28,747 nt of DNA from CAYXRK01 sp964467615 (GTDB taxonomy: Bacteria; Hydrogenedentota; Hydrogenedentia; Hydrogenedentales; GCA-2746185): contig CAYXRK010000042.1 of the NCBI GenBank assembly GCA_964467615.1, positions 1 through 28,747 of the forward strand, read 5' to 3'. The notes beneath the pieces were generated by a model. That model searched no databases and was not told where the DNA came from. It saw only the letters and a program-made list of their open reading frames with translations. This document shows, piece by piece, positions 7,710-14,819 of the stretch (position 1 is the first letter of the stretch; the number at the start of each line of letters is the position of its first letter). The translations under genes were made by a program, and so were the position numbers.

Positions 7710-8460
7710 ATTCGTATCTCTTCATTTCGGCGGGACTGCAACAACTCGCGCAACTTGCGCAACGCCGCCAGTTTTCGCGATCGCACGGTGTTGACGGGGC
7801 AATCCATCACGCGGGCGATTTCCTCCGGGGTCAGCCCCTGCATATAGCGCAGCGTAAACGCGAGACGCTGTTCCTCCGGCAACTCATCGAGCGCCGCCTC
7901 GATGGACGCACGCGACTCCGCGCGGACCGCCATGCCGTCCGGTTCACCGGACGCCGGGGCGGCGAGTGAATCGAAGTAGTCATCGATATCGGACGCAAGC
8001 CCCAGCATCCGTTCCTTGCGCACGCGCCGGCATTGTTCCAGCCAGATGTGCCGGGCAAAGGTATAGAGGTAGGCCTTGAAACGTCCCGTGGCGGCGTATC
8101 GGCGCCGCGCCCGCCAGACCTCTCTTAGCGTTCCTACCGGGCGCAGGACTCCCGTGTAGCCGACCTCCAGCAGCCCGCCGCAGCGCGGGCAAGTGTAGAA
8201 CACCTCGGTGATGGGGAAGCGCGCCCGGCAGCGCGCCTCGAAGCAGACCAGTTCAGCGTGCATATGGCTCGTTGCCTGTAGCTCGTGNNNNNNNNNNGGC
8301 ACAGGTCATACGAGACCGTCGCGTCCCGCGACAGACTGAAGAAGAACCGCTGGATGGCCCGGTAGTTCTGCTCGTATATCCGCGCGAATGCGCGTTCGTC
8401 GCCCTCGCGGACGAGCAACATCAGCGCGATATCCGCCTCCGGATCCTGCGGTACGCTCAT
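7706..8460 (-). CDS. ECF-type RNA polymerase sigma factor, interrupted by assembly gap and foreign segment
   Basis: Two sigma fragments share one strand. 8460-8298 gives MSVPQDPEADIALMLLVREG...RDATVSYDLC, region 2.1-2.2. From about 8134 down to 7706 come TLREVWRARRRYAATGRFKA (region 2.2-2.3), TFARHIWLEQCRRVRKER (2.3-2.4) and region 4 with LPEEQRLAFTLRYMQGLTPE and the helix-turn-helix CPVNTVRSRKLAALRKLREL. Joining DLC to TLREVW with about two codons (expected Gln-Glu) rebuilds an ordinary sigma domain 2; the last base before the gap, c, fits a Gln codon. The frames on the two sides differ, so the ten Ns are not the true length. The ATG at 8460 has GAGGAG 5 nt upstream. First gene of the operon. 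Confidence 0.87.
8135..8287 (-). other. Threonine-synthase-like N-terminal zinc-ribbon fragment, probable chimeric contig end
   Basis: Read on the minus strand from the ATG at 8263, this encodes MHAELVCFEARCRARFPITE then VFYTCPRCGGLLEV, a Cys-x4-Cys...Cys-x2-Cys zinc ribbon matching the N-terminus of one bacterial threonine synthase (ThrC) subfamily. It runs in frame into sigma factor sequence at about 8134. Its codons are more strongly G/C-ending (CTG, CGC, TTC, GAG) than the flanks. It abuts the ten-N gap and interrupts a sigma domain that is complete without it, so I read it as misjoined sequence. A real insertion cannot be excluded. Confidence 0.6.
8288..8297. other. Assembly gap (10 N)
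   Basis: Ten undetermined bases inside the sigma factor gene. The reading frames on either side disagree, so the run is a placeholder rather than a measured distance. Confidence 0.99.
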
Positions 8461-8499
8461 TGGCGCTCCTCTGCCCAGACATGGCACTGGCCTTTCCCC

Positions 8500-8505
8500 A
8501 GTATA
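8500..8505 (-). promoter_or_regulatory. Candidate -10 box for the sigma/pseudopilin operon
   Basis: On the minus strand TATACT (5 of 6 to TATAAT) lies ~40 nt before the sigma factor ATG. The best upstream match, TTGATC, is 20 nt away, longer than the usual 16-18, so this is a weak call. No clear ECF-type GGAAC/CGTC pair was found. Confidence 0.3.
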
Positions 8506-8523
8506 TGACGCTTTCGGGGCGAT

Positions 8524-8536
8524 CCGATCAAATCGG
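8524..8536. promoter_or_regulatory. Small inverted repeat in the divergent intergenic region
   Basis: CCGAT-CAA-ATCGG, perfect 5-bp arms, lies between the divergent sigma factor and fabH genes. It could be an operator, but arms this short arise by chance. The rest of 8461-8747 shows no gene. Confidence 0.25.
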
Positions 8537-8747
8537 ACCGAATTCCGTCCGAGCGAAAGTTTCGATCACGCCCAAAATCGCAGCAGTCTTTGGATTCGGT
8601 TCGGCCATTTGATAGGCTAACGCCCGATTGCGCCGCGCTATCGGTATGGCCACAGATGAAGGCCAACGGGCGTTGCGGGGGACAGTGAACACATCTGCCA
8701 GCGGATCGCCCCCTCAATCGCATTGACATCGCAGACAAGGTGAACCT

Positions 8748-9728
8748 ATGACGCGAGCACGAATCGTTGGAACCGGCAAGTGCTTGCCGGAGCGGGTCAT
8801 TACAAACCAGGAAATGGAGGTGCTCGCCGACACGACCGACGAGTGGATCCGCCAACGAACGGGAATTCATCAGCGGCACGTGGCGGACGACGGCGTGGGC
8901 ACGTCCGACTTGATGGCCGAGGCGGCCAAGACGGCGATGGCCGAAGCCGGGATCGGGCCCGATCAGGTCGACGCGATAATTTCCTGCACGCTCTCCGGGG
9001 ACTACATGTTTCCGGCGACCGGGAGCATGGTCCAGGCCGTGTTGGGGGCGGACAATGCGGCGGCGCACGACATCAACGCGGCGTGCTCGGGGTTCCTGTA
9101 CGGGTTGGCGACTGCGAATGCATGGATTCAGACGGGCATGTATAAGAATGTGCTCGTGTGCGGCGGCGAGCGCGTCGGCAACCAGGTCGTCTGGAAAAAC
9201 CGGGACACAGGAGTTTTGTTTGGGGACGGTGCCGGGGCCGTGGTGTTACAAGCGTGCGATGACCCGGCCTACGGAGTGCTTTCGATGTTCCTCGGATCGG
9301 ACGGCAAGAGCGGCGACATGCTCAAGCGGCCCAAGGGCGGGTCGAAGGATCCCGCGCGCGACGAGCCCCACGATCAGCGTTTCTTCATCCAGATGGACGG
9401 CCGCGAACTGTTCAAGCGCGCCGTGATCAAAATGCCCGAGGTTTCGCAGCAGGCGCTCGACGCGGCGGGTATCACGATCAAGGACGTGGCCCTGTTCGTA
9501 CCGCACCAGGCGAACGCGCGGATTATCGAGTCCGCCGCGCAACGCATGGGGCTCGAGAAAGAAAAGCTATTCGTCAATATCGACAAGCGTGCCAACACCG
9601 TCGCCGGGACGATTCCAATCGCGCTGCACGAAGCGCGCGAGGAGGGACGGATCAAGGAAGGCGACTATGTGCTGCTCGCGTCGTTCGGCGCGGGTACTTC
9701 GTGGGGCGCTTCTGTTGTTCGTTGGTAG
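8748..9728 (+). CDS. fabH: Beta-ketoacyl-ACP synthase III
   Basis: 326 residues, the usual FabH length. It condenses acetyl-CoA (or another acyl-CoA) with malonyl-ACP to start fatty acid synthesis in the cytoplasm. The catalytic triad is intact: Cys113 in DINAACSGFLYGL, His253 in FVPHQANARI, and Asn283 in IDKRANTVAGTIPIAL. The N-terminal DEWIRQRTGI (CoA-binding Trp/Arg) and the GDGAGAVVL and SFGAGTSWG loops are also present. The ATG at 8748 follows AAGGTG at 6 nt. No plsX, fabD or acpP is adjacent, which is unusual for a primary fabH, so this may be a second or specialised copy. Divergent from the sigma operon. Confidence 0.95.
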   Translation: MTRARIVGTGKCLPERVITNQEMEVLADTTDEWIRQRTGIHQRHVADDGVGTSDLMAEAAKTAMAEAGIGPDQVDAIISCTLSGDYMFPATGSMVQAVLGADNAAAHDINAACSGFLYGLATANAWIQTGMYKNVLVCGGERVGNQVVWKNRDTGVLFGDGAGAVVLQACDDPAYGVLSMFLGSDGKSGDMLKRPKGGSKDPARDEPHDQRFFIQMDGRELFKRAVIKMPEVSQQALDAAGITIKDVALFVPHQANARIIESAAQRMGLEKEKLFVNIDKRANTVAGTIPIALHEAREEGRIKEGDYVLLASFGAGTSWGASVVRW

Positions 9729-9779
9729 CCGCAAGCGCGCGGCACAGGTTATGAACAGTCTCCCAAGGAGTTGAAATCG

Positions 9780-11468
9780 ATGCGTCGCGTTCTCGTATTC
9801 ATGGGCTTGTGTGTGCTCGCGCTTTCAGCGTCACCCCAAGCGGTCAAGGGGGAGGTGCCGGCCGACGCGCCTCCGCCGCTGTTGACGTATCACGGCCTTA
9901 TTCCGGGCCTGCACAAACTGGGCGATGTGAAGGCAGCGCTGGGTGAACCGGAAGACGCCACGCGCTGGTACAACTACAAGATGTACTACCTGGCCAAGGG
10001 ACGGCCAGGACTCTACGACATGGTCCACATGCACGGGAACCAACCGGACGCAGGACTCGCCGAGGTAGAAGCCGCCAGCGTGCCGGAAGGCTACGAGACC
10101 GAGGCGAAGATACGCGAGAAATTGGGGTCGCCGGAGTACGAACTTCGGATGGCGACGTGGAAGTTGCTCGACTACAGCGAAGGCGGGATTCGTTTCGCAC
10201 TAGATGCGGAAGGAAAAACGATCGGGGTTGCCTACGTCCCGAATACGTTCCGGCGTGTTCCAGTTGGTGAGCGACAACTCGTTGACTTGAGCGGCCTGCG
10301 GCAAGGCGCGCAGCCGAAGCCCGCGAAACCGGCCTCCACTGATGGACTCGAACTGGGCGTCTCGGAAATTGCGATCACGCCCACCGGCGAAGATTGGCTT
10401 GGGCATGGGTACAAAGTCCACGACGACTTGATGGCGCGCATCGCGGTATTTCGCAAAGGCGATCTCACCGTCGCGTTTGCCGGCTGCGACTTGTTTGGAA
10501 TGGGCTGGAGCGAGATCAACGTCGTCCGCGAAGCCGCCCGCGAACGCGGGGTGGACTACACGATATTCGCCATGTCGCACAACCACGCCGCGCCGGACAC
10601 GATTGGAGTGTATGGCCACTATCCGACCGAGTACATCGCGTACTTGCAACAACGCATCGTCGAAGCAATTGAGGCCGCGCTCAAGATCATGAAGCCCGTC
10701 GCGGAAATTCGCGTAGCGTCCAAGGAACTGCCGATGGACGGTATCCGCGTGCAAGGCCTTTTTCGTAACGCGCGCAATCCGGGGATTTTGGATCCCACTA
10801 TTTCGATGGTCCAGGCCATGGGCGCGGACGGCAAACCGATTACGACGATCGTGCATTTCGCATGTCACGTCGAATCCTTGCAGGCGGGCGATCGAGAAGT
10901 GAGCGCGGATTTTCCGGGCTACATGTGCGCGCAACTCAAGGAAGATGGAATGGGCCAACCGGTATTCCTCAATGGCGCTGTGGGCGGCATGGTCAGCGGC
11001 GACAACCATGCGCGCACCCAGGAATCGTCGAAGGAGATGGGCCTTCAACTTGCGACGATTGTGGGCGAGCTTGCCAAGGTCGCGCAGCCACCGGCCACAT
11101 TCGCGTTTGAAGCCAAGAATTCCCCACTCGAAATTCCCATGACGAACCCGAACTTCAAGCCGTTGTTCGAGGGCGGCCTTCGATCGCTTCACCGGGGCCG
11201 CGTCATGACCGACATGACGTACGTCCGATTGGGCGAGGCGCAGTTCGTTACGCTTCCGGGCGAGTTATTGCCGGAAGTCAGCTTCGAAATTCTCGAGCGC
11301 ATGCAGGGATTTCCCCGCATGTTGATCGGACTCGCCAACGACCAGCTTGGCTACATGATCCCGGCATACGATTTTAGGGACGACGCATACGAGGAGACGA
11401 TGTCGCAAGGGCCGGCCGCCGCGTTTCAGGTGCGGGACATGGCGATCCGGCTTTTGTCAGGCCAATAG
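9780..11468 (+). CDS. Secreted neutral-ceramidase-like hydrolase with N-terminal repeat module
   Basis: 562 residues. A signal peptide is clear (VLVFMGLCVLALSASPQAVKG). Residues ~35-155 hold two related units, each with Lys-x2-LG-x-P (VKAALGEPEDA; IREKLGSPEYE) followed by a Tyr-rich strand, resembling small BamE/SmpA-type folds. From ~190 the sequence follows the neutral/alkaline non-lysosomal ceramidase family: GVSEIAITPTGEDWLGHGY, AFAGCDLFG, metal-binding SHNHAAPD (His267, His269), IVHFACHVESL and NGAVGGMVSGD. Such enzymes are zinc hydrolases of N-acyl linkages; the substrate here is unknown. I chose the ATG at 9780, 9 nt after AGGAG; the in-frame TTG at 9771 touches the ribosome site. Confidence 0.82.
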   Translation: MRRVLVFMGLCVLALSASPQAVKGEVPADAPPPLLTYHGLIPGLHKLGDVKAALGEPEDATRWYNYKMYYLAKGRPGLYDMVHMHGNQPDAGLAEVEAASVPEGYETEAKIREKLGSPEYELRMATWKLLDYSEGGIRFALDAEGKTIGVAYVPNTFRRVPVGERQLVDLSGLRQGAQPKPAKPASTDGLELGVSEIAITPTGEDWLGHGYKVHDDLMARIAVFRKGDLTVAFAGCDLFGMGWSEINVVREAARERGVDYTIFAMSHNHAAPDTIGVYGHYPTEYIAYLQQRIVEAIEAALKIMKPVAEIRVASKELPMDGIRVQGLFRNARNPGILDPTISMVQAMGADGKPITTIVHFACHVESLQAGDREVSADFPGYMCAQLKEDGMGQPVFLNGAVGGMVSGDNHARTQESSKEMGLQLATIVGELAKVAQPPATFAFEAKNSPLEIPMTNPNFKPLFEGGLRSLHRGRVMTDMTYVRLGEAQFVTLPGELLPEVSFEILERMQGFPRMLIGLANDQLGYMIPAYDFRDDAYEETMSQGPAAAFQVRDMAIRLLSGQ

Positions 11469-11502
11469 TGAACGAGCGTCCGGCACGGGACCAACGCTAG
11501 CG

Positions 11503-12864
11503 CTAGACGCGCCGGTCAAGTCCGAATTTTTCGATGTAGCGGCGCAGCGCGGAGTAGCTGATCCCAAGATCGTCGGCGGCCTTGCGGCGGTTCCACTTAT
11601 CGCGTTCAAGAACTTCGATGATTCGCTCAGGGCCCGGTGGCGGCGCCGATTTTTCTTTTTTCGGCGCGGCGGGCGGCTTTACGGGCGCGATGGACGACGC
11701 CGGAAGAATGACTTTCCCCAGGGCGAGACAGCGCTTTACAGTGCTCTCCAACTCGCGGATATTGCCTGGCCACTCGTACGCGCACAGCGTTTCGAGATCG
11801 CGGTCCGAGAATTCGACGACATTGCCCGGAGACGATTCGGCGTGCTTCCTGAGAAAATGACCGACCAGCAACGGAACGTCTTCAGGCCGTTCATTGAGCG
11901 GCGGCGCCCAGATATAGACTTCGTTTAGCCGAAAGAACAGGTCGTCGCGGAACGCGCCCGCGGCGATCTTCTCCTCGAGGTTTGCGTTGGTCGCGGCGAT
12001 AATTTGCACGTCGACGTGGACAGGCGATCCCCCGCCCAGCTTTGTGAATTCCTTGTGCTCGATCACCTGGAGAATTTTCGCTTGAACGAAGGGGTGCATG
12101 TCGCCGATTTCGTCCAAAAAGATGACCCCTGTATTCGCAAGCGAAAACCTCCCCGGTTTAGAGGTGTCGGCCCCCGTGAAGGCGCCCTTTTCGTACCCGA
12201 ACAACTCGCTTTCCAAGAGGTTCTCGGGCAAAGCACTGCAGTTTACTTTGATGAACGGCTTCGTATGCCGCGCCGAAAGCCGATGAATCTCTCTCGCGAC
12301 AACGTCTTTGCCCACGCCGCTCCGGCCGCGAATCAAGCAATTGAGGTTCGTCATCGCCGCCTGCTGCACAACGCGCCGCAGGTCCTTGATTGCTTGGCTC
12401 ACGCCGACGAGGGCCGACGCGTCTTCATCGGAGGCGGCCAGCGCCGCGCGTCGACCGTCGGCGCTCGCGGTCGCTTCCAAGGCGCGGGCCACGGCGCCCC
12501 GCAGTTCGGCGAGGCTGAACGGTTTGACCAGATAGTCGACCGCGCCTTGCCGCATGCATTCGATGATTGCTTTCGGCCGTGCGTCAATTGAAACGCAGAT
12601 AACCGGGGGAGGGGAAGGGCCGTCGGTGATTGCCGAGAGCGAGTCAAGTGTAAGCCCCGCCTCGGGCAGCATTTCCATGACGACGGCGTCAGCGCCGTGC
12701 TCGTGAAATAGATGTAGCGCTTCGCCGATGCGCGCGGCGGAGCGTACCGTGTAGCCCGAGTGCGACAACCCGCGTTCCAACGCCCAACGCACGCCCGGAT
12801 CGGTGTCTATGACGATTAGCCGGGCACCTTGCGGCCGTCCGGGCGCGTTCTCATTGGCCATCAT
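11503..12864 (-). CDS. NtrC-family sigma-54 activator with Glu in the REC phosphosite
   Basis: 453 residues in three parts. The REC domain (~14-130) keeps the acidic pocket (Asp20, Asp22), Ser92 and Lys114, but the phosphoacceptor position is Glu64 (ADAVVMEMLP) rather than Asp. The AAA+ domain (~150-385) has Walker A GRSGVGKD (180-187), an intact GAFTGA loop (227-232) for sigma-54 contact, Walker B VIFLDE (247-252) and the arginine-finger region FRDDLFFRLN. A Fis-type HTH ends the protein (RKAADDLGISYSALRRYIEK). It therefore should remodel sigma-54 polymerase, perhaps without phosphorylation. Its ATG overlaps the upstream stop by one base (TAATG) and a second ATG follows. It resembles PrsR-type regulators of exopolysaccharide/PEP-CTERM loci. 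Confidence 0.92.
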   Translation of the reverse strand: MMANENAPGRPQGARLIVIDTDPGVRWALERGLSHSGYTVRSAARIGEALHLFHEHGADAVVMEMLPEAGLTLDSLSAITDGPSPPPVICVSIDARPKAIIECMRQGAVDYLVKPFSLAELRGAVARALEATASADGRRAALAASDEDASALVGVSQAIKDLRRVVQQAAMTNLNCLIRGRSGVGKDVVAREIHRLSARHTKPFIKVNCSALPENLLESELFGYEKGAFTGADTSKPGRFSLANTGVIFLDEIGDMHPFVQAKILQVIEHKEFTKLGGGSPVHVDVQIIAATNANLEEKIAAGAFRDDLFFRLNEVYIWAPPLNERPEDVPLLVGHFLRKHAESSPGNVVEFSDRDLETLCAYEWPGNIRELESTVKRCLALGKVILPASSIAPVKPPAAPKKEKSAPPPGPERIIEVLERDKWNRRKAADDLGISYSALRRYIEKFGLDRRV

Positions 12865-14540
12865 TAGACGGCGCCCGATATGACGGCCGAGTTTCTGGGC
12901 AAGACGATGCGGAACGTGTTGCGCGAGGCCCCTTCGCGATCTAAAGTAAGTGTGCCTCCGCAGGTCCGCACGGTACGCTGCGCGAGCATGAACGACGGAT
13001 GCATGCGAATCCAGTTGACGTCCGAGTTCGCCGCCGCCATGTCAAACAGTTCATGGGTCGCGACCACATGACTGAGTTCGCACGCGACGTGGTCGTCGTC
13101 CGCCGCTGAAATCGAGATATAGATGGTCCCGCCGAGTTTCACCGTGCGCACCGCGCTCGAAACTAAATCCAGAAACGTGCGCGACAATGAGCGACCATTG
13201 AACAGCACGCATTCGCCGCGGGTCTCGAACCTCTTGTCGATCGCCAGCCCTCGGTGTTGTATGGACGAACTGAGCAGGTCGAGGGTCTGATCGATAAACT
13301 CGTCGATATGCACGGTCTCGATGGTGCCGTCACCCGGATGCGCCAAACCGTTGAACACTTTCGTCTGGTTTGTCAGGAGTTCCACGTTTTCCTCGACGAG
13401 CCGCAACGCCTCGGCCGCGTCACCGCCGTTGACGGTGTCGCCGATTACGCCGGCCGCGGCCCGCACGGCGGTGAGGCCGCGTAAGAACCCCTTCGATAGT
13501 TCGAGCGCGATATTGCCGAGGCTGGAGTTTTGCGCCGCGTGGGAGAGCAGCCGAAACCGCTGCCACTCAAAAGACAACAGATGCGCGCACATCTCGAGGA
13601 ACTCCTTCTGTGCGTCATTCGGTCGAAATTCGGGATCGAGGTAGAGTGCAACGGAGCTAACGGGCGAGTTCCAGAACTTCTGCGGGTACTCCACGCATTC
13701 GAGTGACGAGACACCGCGGCCAAGGCAGGACGCGACGATGCTCTGAATACTCGACGCAGGATTGCGAGAAGTTTCCGGGTGATCGTCATGCGTCCATTCG
13801 ATTTTCGATGTCACGAACTCGATAGACCCGTCGTCCGCGCGCAGGGCCGCGAATAGGTCACGGCGGGCCGGATCGACGAGTGCGGCGCAACGCATCGGAA
13901 CATGCTTGCCAGCCTCCTCGATGGTCCCGATGAACAATTCTTCCTCGGTCTGGAAATCGTTCGTCCGGTCCGATAACCGCAACAATGTGTGCAACAACGC
14001 ATTGCTCGCCTCGCATCGATCCGCGTAGGCCCGCACGTCAGCGGTGGCCTCGTCTACGGCGACTCTGAGCGAATCTCGTTCGCGCTTAAGCAATTCAAGC
14101 AACTCATCGCGTTCCTTGAGGAGTTTATGGTGTCCGACTGCCCGCTGGACCGCAGCGGTAACCGTGGTCAAATCGACCGGCTTAACGAGATAGTCGAACG
14201 CGCCGGCCCTGAGTGCCTTAATGATGGTATCGGGGTCCGTTTCCCCGGTCAGCATTATGGAAATCGTGTAGGGATGTTCTCGCGCCAGATACTCAATCAA
14301 CTCGGTCCCGCGTCCGTCCGGGAGACCGACGTCAACGAGCGCGCAATCAAACGTTTCGAGGCCAAGCGCGGCCCTCGCTTCACCTAGAGACTCGGCGGCG
14401 ACACAACTGTACCCAACATGCTGAAGATACCGCGTCAAGACGAAGCGCTGGTCGGGGGAGTCCTCTACCAGCAAGATTGGGGAACCAGTGAAGGCGCCGC
14501 CTTCAGTTCTTTCCGCTATTTGATTTCCACCCATTTTCAT
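12864..14540 (-). CDS. REC-GAF-histidine-kinase-like protein with degenerate kinase core
   Basis: 558 residues from the ATG at 14540. Residues ~20-135 form an intact REC domain: acidic pair in LLVEDSPDQ, phosphoacceptor near residue 70 in ALVDVGLPDG, Thr in MLTGETD, Lys in YLVKPVD. A coiled coil (~140-180) and a GAF-like domain (~185-330) follow. The C-terminal region aligns with a histidine kinase, but the H-box reads GNIALELSKG, with Leu where the phospho-His belongs. The N-box region (RTFLDLVSSAVRTV) lacks the Asn residues, and no Asp-x-Gly-x-Gly motif is seen. It is probably a signal-receiving pseudokinase for the coupled activator. A TTG at 14546 is an alternative start. Confidence 0.87.
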   Translation of the reverse strand: MKMGGNQIAERTEGGAFTGSPILLVEDSPDQRFVLTRYLQHVGYSCVAAESLGEARAALGLETFDCALVDVGLPDGRGTELIEYLAREHPYTISIMLTGETDPDTIIKALRAGAFDYLVKPVDLTTVTAAVQRAVGHHKLLKERDELLELLKRERDSLRVAVDEATADVRAYADRCEASNALLHTLLRLSDRTNDFQTEEELFIGTIEEAGKHVPMRCAALVDPARRDLFAALRADDGSIEFVTSKIEWTHDDHPETSRNPASSIQSIVASCLGRGVSSLECVEYPQKFWNSPVSSVALYLDPEFRPNDAQKEFLEMCAHLLSFEWQRFRLLSHAAQNSSLGNIALELSKGFLRGLTAVRAAAGVIGDTVNGGDAAEALRLVEENVELLTNQTKVFNGLAHPGDGTIETVHIDEFIDQTLDLLSSSIQHRGLAIDKRFETRGECVLFNGRSLSRTFLDLVSSAVRTVKLGGTIYISISAADDDHVACELSHVVATHELFDMAAANSDVNWIRMHPSFMLAQRTVRTCGGTLTLDREGASRNTFRIVLPRNSAVISGAV

Positions 14541-14686
14541 TGACAAGTCGCGTTCAGCCCAAGCGCACTATGCAACAGCGATACGCGATGGTGCTTTCCT
14601 CGATTTCGGCAGGCAATCAAAAGGGTAGTCGTTTCTCGAAGCGCCATGAGAAATTGTATCAAACGTTGTTCAGAAATGATAAATTA

Positions 14687-14715
14687 TTGACAAGCTCAAA
14701 TTGTTAAGGTACATT
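14687..14715 (+). promoter_or_regulatory. Sigma-70-type promoter for the sugar transferase genes
   Basis: TTGACA at 14687-14692 (perfect -35), a 17-bp spacer, and TACATT at 14710-14715 (4 of 6 to TATAAT). The surroundings are A/T-rich, unlike the coding sequence nearby. Transcription would begin near 14722, leaving a ~100-nt leader before the ATG at 14820. Confidence 0.6.
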
Positions 14716-14778
14716 CCGAGCTCTATTTGGGTCGAGCGCCTAGCACCTTTCAATCGTAAGCGCGCGAAATTGGTTAGT

Positions 14779-14795
14779 GCCGAATCCTTTTCGGC
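14779..14795 (+). promoter_or_regulatory. Leader hairpin before the first sugar transferase
   Basis: GCCGAA-TCCTT-TTCGGC forms a perfect 6-bp stem with a 5-nt loop, 12 nt before the GGGG ribosome site of the gene at 14820. It could affect translation or be an operator; no T-run follows. Confidence 0.35.
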
Positions 14796-14819
14796 AAAGC
14801 TGTGCTGGGGTTAAGATTG

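Noticed and set aside
8723..8751. TTGACA with a 17-nt spacer to CTATGA before fabH
   Set aside because: The -10 would overlap the fabH start codon, so it cannot drive this gene with its ribosome site.
10200..11192. 330-codon minus-strand frame over the ceramidase-like gene
   Set aside because: Antisense to conserved metal-site motifs, no ribosome site, no recognisable domains.
11497..11506. CTAGCGCTAG perfect palindrome at the convergent junction
   Set aside because: Only 10 bp with no loop or T-run; too short to call a terminator or operator.
14740..14760. TAGCAC-N5 sequence as a sigma-54 promoter
   Set aside because: The -12 half reads AATC instead of TTGC and the -24 GG is broken.
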